Notes: generated from the sequence alone by a model not told the origin. A stretch of 64,000 nt of DNA from Ariolimax columbianus (GCA_036924085.1 JAVGWX010000002.1:91854371-91918370); one strand, 5' to 3'. Shown: positions 33,491-45,399, counted from the stretch's first letter. Numbers and translations are program-made.

Positions 33491-34859
33491 CGGTCTACAA
33501 GAATGAAAGCCTATATAAATGGACAATATGAATACAATGTACTTCTGTGATTCGCTTGTTCTTTATTGTTGTTGTTCGTAGTCCCAGATCAAGATTTATT
33601 AGTCGTAAAGAAGAAATGGGAAACATTTATCACAGTGTAATTTTGTTTTCTCGTGTGCTTTTTGACAGGGGGGCAATGTCTGAATCTTAAAACATGCTTA
33701 CTAACTTCCCCTGTCCCCTGTCCTGCGCACTATGTCAGACATCATGTTTCCAATGCTCCTCCATGTAAATCGCTTTGTCATTCCACCTCAACATGACATC
33801 TATTTTGCATGTTTCCAGAAAGTTTGAGCACATCAACTGATGAGTCTTGTAGTAATCCACAGTCATGTGTGTCATCATCCCAGTATCCATATCCCTTTAA
33901 GTTCTTCCTCCATCGTGATACACCAATTTCGAGTCTATTTAGTCACCTTCCTGTTGCGTAAGGCAAGTGGTATCTAGGTGCAGATTACTAACGAAGTTCG
34001 ATCCAGCAATCTGCAACGTTTTCTAAAACTAATCTGTTCGGACTATGTTGACTGTAAGAAATCACGTTTAATTTCAGTTTTCTTCACTGCACCTGGTGTC
34101 CAAATATAAGGAGCGTGGTGTCGTTTGCATATTTCTCTGTTTTAATTTCAGAGGCGGCACTCCTTCATATCTCAGGTGGTTCTACACTGAATATGGATAA
34201 ACAATTTTTGTTCAATTGGAGTAGGTTTTAAGAACACTGAAACAATCCGGCTAGACTCATTTAATGCCGTAATTTTGACGGGCAGAGTTTTGAATTAAAA
34301 ACAATGTCTAACTATTGTAACAGAGACTTGACATAAATACAACGCTTGACTCTTGTAATAGACATTTGGGATAGGAACAACAGGGCTACCTTGACTTTAC
34401 TTATATTCTAAGGCTTAATAACAGAGTAAAATTAAGTCCTCCTGTCTAGTTAAATGGAAAACATCTCAGTAGACCCATCACTATGGGGATCCCAGTGGTC
34501 ATTCCCATGTTTAGGAGAGAGACGAGAACGTCCATGAATTCTAGCTCAATGTTTTTCTCCAGACTCTTACGTTCCCCAAGTGAATCACTGGGCCCTTTAC
34601 TGGGGAGGAATGAATAGGCCACTGCATCTACATTCACGTGGTAAGAGGCCACTAAAGAGAGTTGTGCATAGAGTTAGCGATCTGATCTAATCGTATAAAT
34701 TAAATTAATACATAAATCATGCTAGTAACTGCAGGCTTCCTAGGGTAGACAAGTTGTAGTGGGGGTCCTTTCCTCCGATTGGAGTGGCAAGGAGACACAG
34801 CAAGAAGAGGAGCTGACGCAACCATGTCTCCCTCCTTGCTGTTGTGAAAATTAAGATGT
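33491..34859. other. no recognised feature
   Basis: About 1.4 kb of unassigned DNA. Minus-strand frames at 34446-34652 and 34700-34951 carry no known motif. A 'gggatccca' palindrome lies near 34486. Confidence 0.35.
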
Positions 34860-35215
34860 TCGCTCATAATGACGGGACAAGGAGACTTACTTCTAGGCAG
34901 GCAAAACATACTGATCGGACATGTTAGGGTCGGGTCAAACTTGCTGGCCAAACCCTCACCTCACTTCTACGGAGGGCTTCCTGGGAACGGAATGTTTTCA
35001 TGGCAGCCTGGCCAACGAAGAGAGGTATGTACGTGATCCCTGTAGTAGTGACCGACACGCAGATGAAGTCATTCATAGCACAATCGCCTGGAGGATCCTA
35101 ATCCACATTCATCAGAACGTTCAGTATGTGATGAAAGATACTGCAACTCGCCCTTAAACGTCTTTTTCAGGGAGCACAAAATAGTAACAAGATACAACGA
35201 CAACAACAACAACAA
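34860..35215 (+). repeat. S2 short element
   Basis: Shared landmarks with 41650-42010: 'aggcaaaacatactgatc', 'tactggcca/tgctggcca', 'ccctcacct', 'gcagatgaag', 'atagcacaa', 'tccacattcatca', 'actcgcc-ttaa'. It ends in a (CAA)n tail at 35199-35222. About 350 bp, no evident coding. Confidence 0.8.
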
Positions 35216-35284
35216 CAACAACTCATCAGGACGTCGTCAGGTATGACACTCACCACGGAAAACAGCTGATAGCGTTTCACAAAT

Positions 35285-35515
35285 CATTTGTGCGTCTTAT
35301 GGGTGTAGTGGTAGAGCACTCGCTTTTCGCAGAAAAGGTACGTGGTCCAACACCAGTAACCGTAACACTCTAGTCGATCCAGTTGTAACTGGGAATCTAA
35401 TAGACGGTTAGAGAAGAAAAAGGCTGCAGGGAACGGAACTGGCAACACCTCCTCATGAAAGCTGTGGTGTAGTATACTGAAGTCTCTAACGCTTCACTCA
35501 TGACCAGCAATTATA
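35285..35515 (+). repeat. tRNA-derived SINE
   Basis: The head 'gggtgtagtggtagagcact' followed by 'cgcttttcgcagaaaaggt' and 'cgtggtccaacacc' has the shape of a tRNA gene: A box around tggtagagcac, B-box-like ggtccaacacc. The body 'gttgtaactggga', 'ggttagagaag', 'gggaacggaactggcaac', 'gaagtctctaac' is shared with 15740-15870. Pairing of the arms is too poor for a real tRNA. Confidence 0.65.
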
Positions 35516-36299
35516 TTTTCACTGTTCTGGAATCATCAAGATAAGAGAAGTATGACCAGACCTAAATACTCTTTGACAAGAGATGGAGAAGTTGAGATAA
35601 ACTTAAAATCGGCAGGAACGACGCGAGGAGAGGGCTTCTAAAGATGGTGTATGCCAGGAATTTGCAATTATTTGTTTATGACATGCTAAGCATAAAGTTG
35701 AAATATTTGGATTGATTGATTGATTGACCGATTGATACACCAGACGTTGTCGTAAAAGGGACTTCAACATGCGAGTTATCAGCTTTTCTGCAAAAATGAA
35801 GTGTTCCATTAAAATAAAATTAAACCTAAATATATGAACCAATGAAACCAGTTATAACAATGACATTTCGGGCCAGCTGATAGGTCATAGTGCGTCCTCA
35901 ATTTGCATGCAAGTTTGAAAAAAATCGTTAACCTTTACGAAAATAACTTCATGGTCATTGAATGAAAGATGATTTGGGATTTACAAATAGCCCTGCAACA
36001 TTTCTTACGATTCTTCTCCTTGTTCACAACATATCTCTTATTCTTAGCCATCTACAAATTGGTACCTGACAAGTAGACAAGGCAACATGGAAGACACATG
36101 GCTACCAATCCTCATAAAAACTGAGATTTTCTAAAACGAGGCCTTTAAGACATCATTATGAACGTCATTCTCAGAGATTGTAGCAGAATTACCTTGAAAT
36201 ATGACGTGTACAATTTCATAAATTTGGCTTGGCTTGGCTTCGTTAGTTCTCAATCTCCCGCTACTAAACTCTGAAAGGGCTTAAGTAGGGAAATGTAGT
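35516..36299. other. no gene recognised; possible SINE body fragment
   Basis: Mostly unassigned. 36052-36130 (aattggtacctgac, caaggcaac, ctcataaaaac) may be another decayed SINE body. A short (gattgattgatt) run is at 35710. Confidence 0.35.
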
Positions 36300-36580
36300 C
36301 CAGAGAACGGAATGCGTTGTGTCGTAGTTTACAGCTTGACTGCGATATTTATACCTTTCGGTCCAACACATCCGACTTCAGCAAACATTTTTTGAGTACC
36401 GGGTTAGCATTCACTCTTCGATCCCTTCTCCTTAGCCAGTCTGCCCTGCTGCAGCCTGTTATCCAGGATCACAGCGTGGAGGTGTAGAAGGGTCTTGGCA
36501 ACTCTGGTTCGCTGGCCCTGACGCTAGCAGTCAGCTATGGGTCGCTGACCACTGCAGCTCATGCGCTGCTCAGTATCCTG
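36300..36580 (-). repeat. S1 short element
   Basis: Minus-oriented copy: 'gttgtgtcgtagtttacag', 'gcgatattta', 'catccgacttcagca', 'cttagccagtctgccctg', 'gtcagctatgggtcgctgac', 'gcgctgctcag'. The reverse complement aligns with 40970-41270. The GAA tail is reduced to 'agaacggaatg'. Confidence 0.7.
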
Positions 36581-36734
36581 ATCCCATTTAATAAATTTAG
36601 CAGTTATGTATAAATAATTTATTTTTTGAAATATGCTGAGCATCATGAATAGAGAAGTCAAATCAAGAATACAAACAATGAAATTTGGTTTTTTGTTTTG
36701 CAATCACTGTTATTAAGACATAAACAGATCCCAG
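36581..36734. other. spacer
   Basis: Short AT-rich interval, nothing recognised. Confidence 0.3.
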
Positions 36735-36906
36735 TGGAGGCAAAACGAAAGTTGATAAATAACATTGTTATACCAAATCTGTGCGCCCTGTATGGACTTT
36801 AATTAAGACGCTTGACCTCTGTCTATGGTGTGTGAATGCAGAATGTGGATCGACAACATTCGTAGTATAGTCGGCATTATGTCTTGTGCCGAATACATTT
36901 CCAGGC
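36735..36906 (+). pseudogene. RT C-terminal fragment, left part, split by S1
   Basis: It aligns by eye with 50470-50700 (the plus-strand RT in the duplicated unit): 'caaaacgaaagttgataa', 'tctgtgcgcc', 'gacaacattcgtagtatagt', 'tcggcattatgtcttgtg', 'gaatacatttccaggca'. It is cut at the S1 target site and resumes at 37166. Confidence 0.75.
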
Positions 36907-36916
36907 AGAAAAGAAG

Positions 36917-37155
36917 TTCCTCTTCTTTTTCTTCATCGTACGCTGTTAACAGCGATATTTACGTTGCACTGTTTTGATTTGTTAGCCAGTGGCACAGTGC
37001 ATCCGATGTCAACAGGCGTTTATGTAGGGTTGCCCTCCTTAGCCTTTGGCTGTCCCCAGCCTAACTGCAAGGCAGCAGTTGTTTTTGGTCAGAGTTGTCT
37101 CTCTTAGGAAGTTGTCTTGCAGGACTATCGAGTCTTCCCTACTCGTGTCTATAGG
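36917..37155 (-). mobile_element. S1 short element with target-site duplication
   Basis: The 10 bp duplication 'agaaaagaag' (36907-36916 and 37156-37165) bounds 239 bp. On the minus strand the element ends in a GAA-rich tail (gaagaaaaagaagagg). The interior shares 'ttacgttgcactgttttg', 'gcctttggctgtccccag', 'aggcagcagttgtt' and 'actcgtgtctatag' with 55491-55693. It shares 'catccga-ttca' and 'ctccttagcc' with other S1 copies. This gives the best estimate of S1 limits. Confidence 0.85.
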
Positions 37156-37165
37156 AGAAAAGAAG

Positions 37166-37400
37166 TTTATTTTGTCATCTCATGAGAATACACATTCATC
37201 ATATTCACTGATGGCTTGCAACGCTGGTAGATCCGGATACAGGTCAAGACGGCGGCCGCGAGGCCTGTGGATAGATGGCATTAAAGTGATTGTGCAGAGA
37301 CACGGACTAACATTTACCGACCCAACGCACTTGGCACAGAACAAACGACTTAAGCTCCCCACGGCGCTCAACCGTACAGGTGTGAAGAAAACTAACTAAC
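37166..37400 (+). pseudogene. RT C-terminal fragment, right part
   Basis: Reads YSLMACNAGRSGYRSRRRP, then RGLWIDGIKVIVQRHGLTF, then LAQNKRLKLPTALNRTGV. It is the counterpart of MAYNAGRFDYRASGRPRGRW at 50745-50860. Together with 36735-36906 it forms one RT end. Confidence 0.75.
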
Positions 37401-37780
37401 CAAGATACAAGAAAGACAAATCATGGTATACGAAATGTTTGAGAATCGCTGTCAGGATCACAAGGCTGGACAAAGTATCAAGCGAAGAAATCAGACAGAC
37501 GGAGGGTACAACACAGCGCATGGAACACATGGCGAGGCAGAGAATAAAATGGTTCGGACACCAAACAAGAATGCAACTAAAGTTACCAACTGCGAGGATC
37601 TACAACACAAAACAAGAGAGTTGTAGACCAAGATGGAGAACAAGAAATAATGGATAGACAGTGTAAGTTAACAGAAGTAGCATGGAATGACAACAACATT
37701 GGCGACACATTTGACACACGAAAGAAAGCTACACCTCAAAACGACGTCTGCCGACACAAGTGGATAGATAAGGGGTGATT
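37401..37780 (+). pseudogene. second RT C-terminal fragment
   Basis: Reads CLRIAVRITRLDKVSSEEI, EGTTQRMEHMARQRIKWFGH, RMQLKLPTARIYNTKQESC, RPRWRTRN, then after a shift KRRLPTQVDR. This is the same block order as the preceding fragment but a different, more diverged family. Confidence 0.7.
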
Positions 37781-38059
37781 GTTATCAATAAGCTGAGAAC
37801 CCTTGTCAATATCACTTTGAGAGGGGCGTAGACGAATTAACTCTACACCGATAACTGCACACATACAAACACATCTGGGACAAAGTTTGTTAGGGATACA
37901 CACCGTATCAGTTTCTGATAAATTTTAGTTTTGGTTGTGTGCATTGAGGTGTTCTAGTGTTGATAGCAATATGTTTCCTGTGGAAGGTTGTCTTTGTGTT
38001 AGAGCTGGTCGTTAAAGGAGAAATTAAACGATGATGTATTGCTGATTATAAAGATGTTG
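37781..38059. other. spacer
   Basis: Nothing recognised. Confidence 0.3.
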
Positions 38060-38445
38060 ATGATGCTAGTGGTACAAGTTCACGATCAGAAAAAGTAATA
38101 AGAAGAAAGGAAATGTAGGAGAAAGATTGGAAGAAAAATAAGACGCCGAAAAAAAAGACAAATAAAATGAAAGCGAAAAAAAAGATTGAGAGAAAGTAAA
38201 AAATGGAAGAGGGGAAGAAAGAAAGAATACATGAAAGAATTCAAAAGTGGGCAAAGAAGAGGATGAATAATAATAATACGAAGAAGCGGGAGAAGGAAAA
38301 GAAGAAGAAAAAGAACAAGAAGAAAGAGAAGAGAAACATAAACGAAGAAAAGTAAGATGTCAAAGAAGAAGAATAAGAAAGAAAAGAAGAAGAAGAAGAA
38401 GAAGAAGAAGAATAAGAAGAAGAAGAAGAAGAAGACGAACGTTCG
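38060..38445. repeat. purine-rich tract with (AGA)n
   Basis: About 370 bases nearly devoid of pyrimidines on the plus strand, with an (aga)n core at 38382-38435. Resembles 5541-5935. Probably a grown GAA-type tail. Confidence 0.8.
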
Positions 38446-39276
38446 CTGACCATTTGCGCCAGTCTCATGACCAGGGTGATGATGCCTCTGTGGGAGTCTG
38501 TCACTTTACCTCCCGTGGACCTCCTGAACATCCCAAACATTTCATCAATTACCCCAGAATAAAGATTACCAACAGCTCGCAATCTCACCGTTTAAAACAA
38601 AATGCAAAACAAAAAATCACAAATCCGAGAAAGGGGTCGTAATAAAAGCTTCAAATAAGGGAGACAGCTGCAGCGATCGCCTAATATTGAGTGAAACGAT
38701 CACAAGAGCAGATGGGAGTTATATAGAACCAACAGCACTTTCAGCAAGTAAACGATAGACATTTATCATCATCATTTATCTGTCTCTGCAACTGTTGGAG
38801 CATAGGTTGAAAGTTTTATGTCGCTTATTCTCATAGTGGGATTTGGATCCAATTGTGTGTACTGTATTTTCAGCAGCAGTTATCTCTACATTGTGGTATT
38901 CCTAGCTGCATGCATAACCTACTGGGGTCGCTGATTACGACATACCAACTAATGGAATAGCGGAACATATTCTACCTAACCCTGAAACCACACGGGCCTC
39001 GAAGTGGGTCAGTTGAGGAACGATAAGCAGTGCGAGTGGACGATAGTAATGTTGAGCGTCTGCTTTGCGAACAAATCTTACAATACAGGCTGGGTTTAAC
39101 AGCGTGCAGTGACAGTTTAAATGCGAAATCCCAAAATCCCCATAAGAGTATGACGCATTGCGCAGGCTACTTCCTTTCGTTCTGCCTAGAAACAATTGAA
39201 GGACACGATCACGGACAGACGACGGAAATTATAGAATGACAATGCATGAAAAATAATAATTTGCAGCAAAGCAAAT
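38446..39276. other. no recognised feature
   Basis: Frames at 38935-39239 on both strands show no known domain. Confidence 0.35.
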
Positions 39277-39690
39277 CTTCTTCTTCTTCTTTCGTTCGCC
39301 TTTAAATATTGTCTATATATGCAATGTTGTCTCTTGTATAAACTTCACTGTCTTTTGTAGTTCACACACAGGTCCATAAAGTTTCTCTTCCAGTGTTGTT
39401 TCTATGGGCCAGTGAGATTTTCTCTGTATATCATATTCGGGGCAGTTTTGCAGTATGTGCTCTGCTGTCTGGGGCGCCTGTCCGCATGTACACATGGCTG
39501 AGTTGCCAATCTTCATTTTTGTGTACATGTGGCTGCGGAGTCGGTTGTTTCCTGTTCTAAGGCCCAACACAACAGTTTGCTCTTGTCTGTTCATGTTATG
39601 GTAATCATCTGGTGTTACTGTTGGTGACTTTCTGATTGATTTGATCATCCTTATCTTCTGTTGGTATGTAACTGGCACATCTGGTCAGCA
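39277..39690 (-). pseudogene. family B 3' end fragment
   Basis: A 121-codon minus-strand frame: VTYQQKIRMIKSIRKSPTV, QTVVLGLRTGNNRLRSHMYT, CTCGQAPQTAEHILQNCPEY, LEEKLYGPVCELQK. It is the post-RNase H domain of family B with its Cys/His motif intact (C-x-C-x8-H-x4-C). The tail (tcttcttcttctttcgttcg on plus) matches that of the copy ending at 17051. 5' truncated. Confidence 0.8.
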
Positions 39691-40929
39691 ACGCAAATTA
39701 GATGCATGGAGAAAATACTGTGCATGCCATGAACAGTTTAGAAATCAGTTCAGGATGTGGTTACTAGACATCAGATCTGTTATAAAATAGACAGCCTAAA
39801 ACTTTTAGTTTCCTTTGATACGACCAAAATCTGGCATCAGGCAATGGTCTGCATGATTGAATATTACAATTCTAGTCTGTTGCCATGGACTAGCTGGTGA
39901 ATCTACTCTTTGACTGTGTCAGTTGCCATGCTTGCTGGTCTCCCACGCCGTGGTTCATCAATCACGTTTTGTCTTCCGTTTTGAAATCTTTCTACTTTCA
40001 CGGAAACAACTGTTTCCATACTGAACCTTCATTCTTCTGTAGGTTTGAGTTTTCCCACCCTCTGAACACGCACACAAATTAAAAAAATTACCGGTCGTTG
40101 TTATTCTATGGTGCAAGTGGGGCCACCATGTTTTACACTATATTGCGCATGCGCGTACTGCCTTATCGTCACAATCCTTACATTGATTATTCCTAAAGAG
40201 AAATGTTGGGTATGAAATTAGATTTTCAGTTGCACATACTTTTCCATATACTTTGTCACGGTTGTCAGTTCATGTCCACTCTCTGTTGTACTTCTCTAGT
40301 CAGTTTGCAGGTCCCCATCTATAGCTGGGTCAACTAGAACGGACCGATAACAGCATCCGTACGCCTTATATTTCCCATTTAAATCGAGTGCGCTACCCCT
40401 CTTTGATATGGTATCTTCTACCAAAAAACAATGAGGGGCCCTTTCCTTAAATTAATGCGAATGCCTGTTTCATGCCGTAATGGGTGTTGCACTGTCAGTA
40501 CAACATACCATTTAAATCCAAAGAAAATCCGGTAGCTAATGCAGAAAAGTACAGCCATATTGATAATTATAGCGCAGATACAAGGTCGGAATTAAAACAT
40601 GAATGGTACCCAAGTTATGATGGAAGGTCATCATCAGAGAGAATGAACAGCACAGGTGAAATCTTGAATTTGATTGTTGAACTGAATTTAAAACTATTTA
40701 GTAGTTAGTTAGAAGCATTGCAAAATGTCAAAACATTAACTATATTTTGTGTTGTGTTGTGATACAGTGCTTCCCAAACTTTTCAGTTTCGTAGACCGGC
40801 AGAGGTTTTTCCTTTGTAGAAGGTGCCCGTGCTTAATTTGTTGTTCTTTTTCTATCATCTTATAATTATTTTAAATTGTTATTAATGTATATATCGAAAG
40901 AGCTAAATGCATTTGTATGAGAAAAATAT
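39691..40929. other. no recognised feature
   Basis: About 1.2 kb of unassigned DNA with short frames at 39897-40082 and 40484-40708. 'gtgcttcccaaactttt' at 40770 weakly resembles a hAT-type end. Confidence 0.35.
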
Positions 40930-41338
40930 GAGAGATGCCATGTTGTGATCGAGCGACGGGGATCAAGATGCTGAGCAGCGCATTAAATGTGTCGGCCAGT
41001 GATTCAAGGCTGGCTACTAGCATTAGTAACGTCGACCAAGGTCTGTCAAGATCCTTCTACACCACCACGATGTGGTCCTGGATAACAGGCTACAACAGAG
41101 CAGACTGGCTAATGAGAAGGTATCGAAGAGAAAAGTCTAACCCGAAATTAAAAACGCCGTGCGGAAGTCGGATGTGTTGGACTGAAAGGTGCAAATATCG
41201 CAGTCAAGCTGTAAACTACGACACAACGCGATTATATCCTGCTACTTGTATGGCCCTTTTAAGGGCTTGGTAGCGGAAGATTCAGAACGAAGAAGAAGAA
41301 GAAGAAGAAGAAGAAAAAGAAGAAGAAGAAGAAGAAGG
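40930..41338 (+). repeat. S1 short element, longest copy
   Basis: About 400 bp in the sense orientation: 'gagcagcgcatt', 'gtcggccagtgatt', 'ggataacaggctacaac', 'gcagactggctaa', 'ggaagtcggatgtgttgga', 'aaatatcgcagtcaagctg', 'ctgctacttgta', 'agggcttggtagcgg', then (GAA)n at 41288-41338. I see no tRNA-like promoter boxes. Frames across it are not conserved between copies, so it looks non-coding. Confidence 0.75.
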
Positions 41339-41649
41339 AGATCGAGAGACAATGTGACAGCACATACCAACCGTCAAGTTTGCACAATTTCATTTTCCCC
41401 CGACCTATAGTTTCCTCATTAGACCGTTGAAAACATGGCGGATGTAAAACAGAACATTCGAGTTAGAGACTCAAGCGAGAAAACGTCTAAATTATGTGTT
41501 CTGTTTCATGACACCGTTTGAGGGCATGGCTACTGAAGGCAAGCGGACCAGTACTGGTTCATTGATCACAACGTTGGAGCCCATTCCATGGTACCACATT
41601 GACACGTTACTTATTGTGTAATCTTTAACATCATAGCTGTAATCCTGGT
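41339..41649. other. no recognised feature
   Basis: Unassigned spacer between S1 and S2. Confidence 0.3.
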
Positions 41650-42010
41650 AGAGGGGACGATGAGGCTAACCTATGGTCAGGCAAAACATACTGATCAGAC
41701 AATATTAGCCAGGGTCAGGAGAAATATACTGGCCAAGGCCCTCACCTGACCTCCTCGTTGGTCGTCTTGTAAACGGGCTATTGTCGAGGACAACAGTCTG
41801 GCTAACAAGGTGAGATTCGACGTGATTCTAATAGTAGTTAGCGACAAGCAGATGAAGCCAAGCATAGCACAACCTCCTGGACGACCCCGGTCCACCTTCA
41901 TCAACTTGCTAGGGATGTGAGAAAAGCTACGACAACCCGCCACTTAACGTTCTGGTTAGGGCCCACAAATAAATAAACTTACTCATTGTGGGCATTCAAC
42001 AATAACAACC
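41650..42010 (+). repeat. S2 short element
   Basis: A full-length-looking copy: 'caggcaaaacatactgatc', 'ttagccagggtcaggaga', 'actggccaaggccctcacct', 'gtagttagcgacaagcagat', 'catagcacaac', 'ggtccaccttcatca', 'cccacaa'. It ends in 'caacaataacaacc'. Same orientation as 34860-35215. Confidence 0.8.
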
Positions 42011-42039
42011 AACCTGGCAGAACGAGTGTCTCTTACCTT

Positions 42040-42580
42040 TACTTCCTGTGTTTTTTTTTGGCTATGATCATTGTCTTGGTCTTTTCTGTATTCATTTTCA
42101 TGTCGTAAGCTTATATTGTTTCCCTGTATTTATTGATCAGTGTTTGTACATAATCCTCTGTTTCTGCAATAATAACTTGGTCATCAGCAAACTGTTTTGC
42201 CTCCAGTTATTCGTCATTTATCTTTACCCCCAGAGAGCATTACTTCATAGCCTGGGCCAACATCACCTCTCAGTGTGCATTGAACAGTCCAAGTAAAAGT
42301 GGACATCCCTCTCTCACGCCTTTCCATATATGGACTTAGTCTGGGGTTCTTTTTCTAAGCCTTTTTATTTGTATTTACGTTTTGAAACAGACGGAGAATT
42401 TGCTGCTTAATTTAACGATCTCTATTAACGTTTTTCAGGACTATATGTTAAAAGCCCTCTCCTTAGTCTTTGAAACAATGGTCATTCCTGAACTTAAATG
42501 TGCCAATCGCATCTTTAGTGCCTGATCCTCTTCTGAACCAAAACTGATTTTCTTTCAATAGCCTGATATCACATGTCGTC
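42040..42580 (-). pseudogene. non-LTR RT palm fragment
   Basis: The minus strand reads WKGVREGCPLLLGLFNAH (the RQGCPLSPxLFN block with changes), then LEAKQFADDQVIIAETEDY, then VQTLINKYRE, DMKMNTEKTKTMII. The catalytic FADD is preserved, but stops and frameshifts lie on both sides. Upstream (42400-42560) are remnants such as FKTKERAFNI. Confidence 0.75.
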
Positions 42581-43538
42581 AAAATCCACTTAACGAGAAG
42601 AGAATAATAAACTACATTAACCTGCTATTGAAATAAAATCAATCAGTTTGGGATTCGTATGTAGCAGATGCAAAATAAAAATGTTCTTGGCTAAGCTACA
42701 TCTTTATTTATTACATTCATCATACAATTCAATTTGGGAGCATCTATTTCGAATAGATTCCAGGAGCGTAAGTGTAGGTCTGTAGTACCAGCTTCCTAAT
42801 GTTTGTAATTAAATAGAAGGCTATGCGGGGTAGCTAAAGGGAAGTAATCAATTACTACCTTCAACATATTCTGTAAATTTGTTTTTCACTTTTACCGAAA
42901 CGTTTTTTCATCACCAAGCAACAACAATAGTGCGTTCAGAAATACATGCCGTTAGAATGTATGTATGCATGTATTCTCATTATAATTAATTAACTTAGCA
43001 TGTTGATATTTTACATCTGCAATTATTTTTATTAGGCGTTAAAGCGTTATGCAGAAATATATACGAAGACATAACGTTATCTTTGTTATTTCCAAGAAAC
43101 CCATAGTTCTTTCACAGTACAATAAAAGCGGGAAACGTATGTTCATTTATCATATGGCGATGAATCAATTATATGTTCTTTAAAATGTGCATTAATGTTT
43201 ACAAACTATGGATTTTCAAGAAGAGATACGTTAAAAAATGTGAAAACCAACGCCGAAAAATTTGAGGTAGCTTAAATTACTATACAGCGAAGAGACACAT
43301 TCTATATGTACCCCAATAATGGATCCAATTTACTTGTTTTGATTGCAAATAATTTTACAGAGCATCGATTTTACAAGATCAAAACAAATAATTTGCTATC
43401 AATCTACGTATACCTTATAATTGCAGAGATTATAACATATGTACAAAAGAGAATGTGCCAACGGACATACTTAGGCACAATAACAACCATGAGTAGAATA
43501 TAAATCTGTTAGTATACCCACTAACACATCACGCATAA
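42581..43538. other. AT-rich DNA, no recognised feature
   Basis: Strongly AT-rich, with no coding or repeat homology seen. Confidence 0.4.
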
Positions 43539-43539
43539 C

Positions 43540-43621
<82 letters not shown>
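43539..43621. repeat. (TA)n microsatellite, ~40 units
   Basis: Pure alternating TA over about 80 bases; the IYIYIY frame is an artefact. Confidence 0.97.
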
Positions 43622-43623
<2 letters not shown>

Positions 43624-44011
43624 ATCTATACATATATTTTTTTTAAAGACACATGTACATATTTACGGATACAGTATTTGATGCATAACCTTGATAATAA
43701 TAGGCAACAGATGTACAGGAAGAGATGTGGGGGAGAGAGAGAAACAGTGAGGGAGAGAAAGAGATATTTAGCAGGATAGTCTACACTTAGATATGTTATG
43801 AACTCATGACATGAGATTAAAGGAATTCCATTAGGAAGTGTAAACAATTTTCTACCTCAAACTAGTGTCAATCGTCGATGGAGCAGAATGCGATAACGTT
43901 GACTACGATTTCGACCATACCCTGATGTTCAGAACCACTGAAATGGTTTGCGACCGGATAGAGATTGATATTCTAAATGTAATTAATGTGTTGGGGTCAG
44001 AATAGGGCACT
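43622..44011. other. no recognised feature
   Basis: A short (gaga) patch at 43733-43765; otherwise unassigned. Confidence 0.3.
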
Positions 44012-44225
44012 GCGTACATATCAAGTCTTCCCTGCGTACATTTCAAGTGTTCCCTGCGTACATTACAAGTCTCCCTAGCGTACATTAAAAGTCTGCCCAG
44101 CGTACATTACAAGTCTTCCCTGCGTACATTACAAGCCTGCCCTGCGTACATATTAAGTCTTCCCTGCGTACATTTCAAGTATTCCCTGCGTACATTACAA
44201 GTCTTCCTTGCGTACATTACATTGT
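44012..44225. repeat. ~22 bp tandem repeat, about ten units
   Basis: The unit is 'ccctgcgtacattacaagtctt' with 1-3 changes per unit, contiguous and without unique spacers. Confidence 0.9.
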
Positions 44226-44384
44226 ATAACAACGGTTGCAACTATTGGTAACCTAAGAAAATGACAGATCAACACTTTTTAGTTGAAATTACTGGGCACT
44301 AGCGTTAAGCACCAACTGCCAGAGGGTAGAAGGCTTTTTGCATCAACAATGAACACCTAGCTGGCAGGCGACAGTCCCCATAGT

Positions 44385-44510
44385 ATAAACTTCTTTTTCT
44401 TCTTCATCATATTCTTCTTCATCGTCTTCTTCATCTGACTCGTCTTCTTCTTCTTTTTCTTCTTCTTCTTCTTCATTATATTCTTCTTCTTCTTCTTTTT
44501 CTTCTTCTGA
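44385..44510. repeat. (TTC)n tract
   Basis: Clusters of 'ttcttc' with interruptions over ~120 bases. It resembles the minus-strand appearance of GAA tails, but no adjoining A, B or S1 element was recognised. Confidence 0.85.
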
Positions 44511-44934
44511 AACCGCAGGGAAAGCTAGTTATCAGCTCTTTTATTTCTTGTAATGAAGGTTATCTCTGTTGTTGTTGTTTTTTTTGTTGTTGTTTATCAA
44601 GGCTGCTTGTCAGTCTTTCACCCTTGACAAAGTTTCTTTGGTAGCATATAACAACAGCTTTCAGATATCTTCAGATGTGCTGTAATGGAATACGAAGTAT
44701 CCAGGCAGTCTCACCTGTGTGATCACAATATATATCCCCAAATCTTTGGTCAGGCTGCTTTGACGCAACCTAGTTTCCAGGTCCAATGTCTGCTAATATT
44801 GTGGGTGGGGTGTTGGTCAGTGTATGGCAGCTGACCCTGACGTTTATTACGTCTTCCTATCCAACATGGAGAAAAATAGTTCTAGCATGCATTAACAGTG
44901 TCAGTGATTGATGGCTTATTGTTCTGCGTTTGTT
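44511..44934. other. no recognised feature
   Basis: A (gtt)n/poly-T patch at 44568-44596; otherwise unassigned. Confidence 0.3.
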
Positions 44935-45090
44935 CTGTAAAGAGCGTTCTGCCGTCGTTTACAACTATGCAAAGATAGTTGTGCCTTTCAGTCCGATACA
45001 TCCGGTTTCAGCACAGCATTTTGGGACCAGATTTATATTCTCCCTTCGATCCACATTTTCTTAGTTTCACAATGGGCTTAGCTTAGAGGG
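44935..45090 (-). repeat. S1 short element, truncated
   Basis: 'gtttacaactatgc', 'catccggtttcagcaca', 'cattttgggaccaga', 'cttcgatcc' and 'cttag' match the other minus-oriented copies at 36310 and 46600. Only the 3' half is present. Confidence 0.65.
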
Positions 45091-45399
45091 GTTTGATTGA
45101 TTGAGCTAGAAAGTTGTCTACACCAGAATTGCTCATAACTGATCTATAGGAACTCCGACCGCAAGTGTTTAAAGAGGAAAACGGAAAAAAACTCCGCAGA
45201 ACAATCTTCAGAGAGGGTTCCACTGTGGGCTTGAACGACGTACATAAACTGAAAATAGTAGCGTCACACAGATCAAACTGGAGAGCACTGGTTTCTGCCA
45301 TTTGTGTCGAGTTTTGTACTTATAGAACATTGACGGAAACGCATCCCAGCACTGCCGCTGAACTGCTGTCGTAAAGATCTGTTGTATTCAAGTTGGAGA
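45091..45399. other. no recognised feature
   Basis: Short frames on both strands without known motifs. Confidence 0.3.

Noticed and set aside
35285..35360. Functional tRNA gene
   Set aside because: A and B box-like sequences exist but stems do not pair well and a SINE body follows.
41650..41943. 82-codon frame shared in part with 47819-48046, as a conserved small protein
   Set aside because: Both lie inside S2 copies and differ by stops and length; the similarity is that of the repeat.
44012..44225. Possible CRISPR array from regularly spaced repeats
   Set aside because: Units are contiguous with no unique spacers, and the window is clearly eukaryotic.
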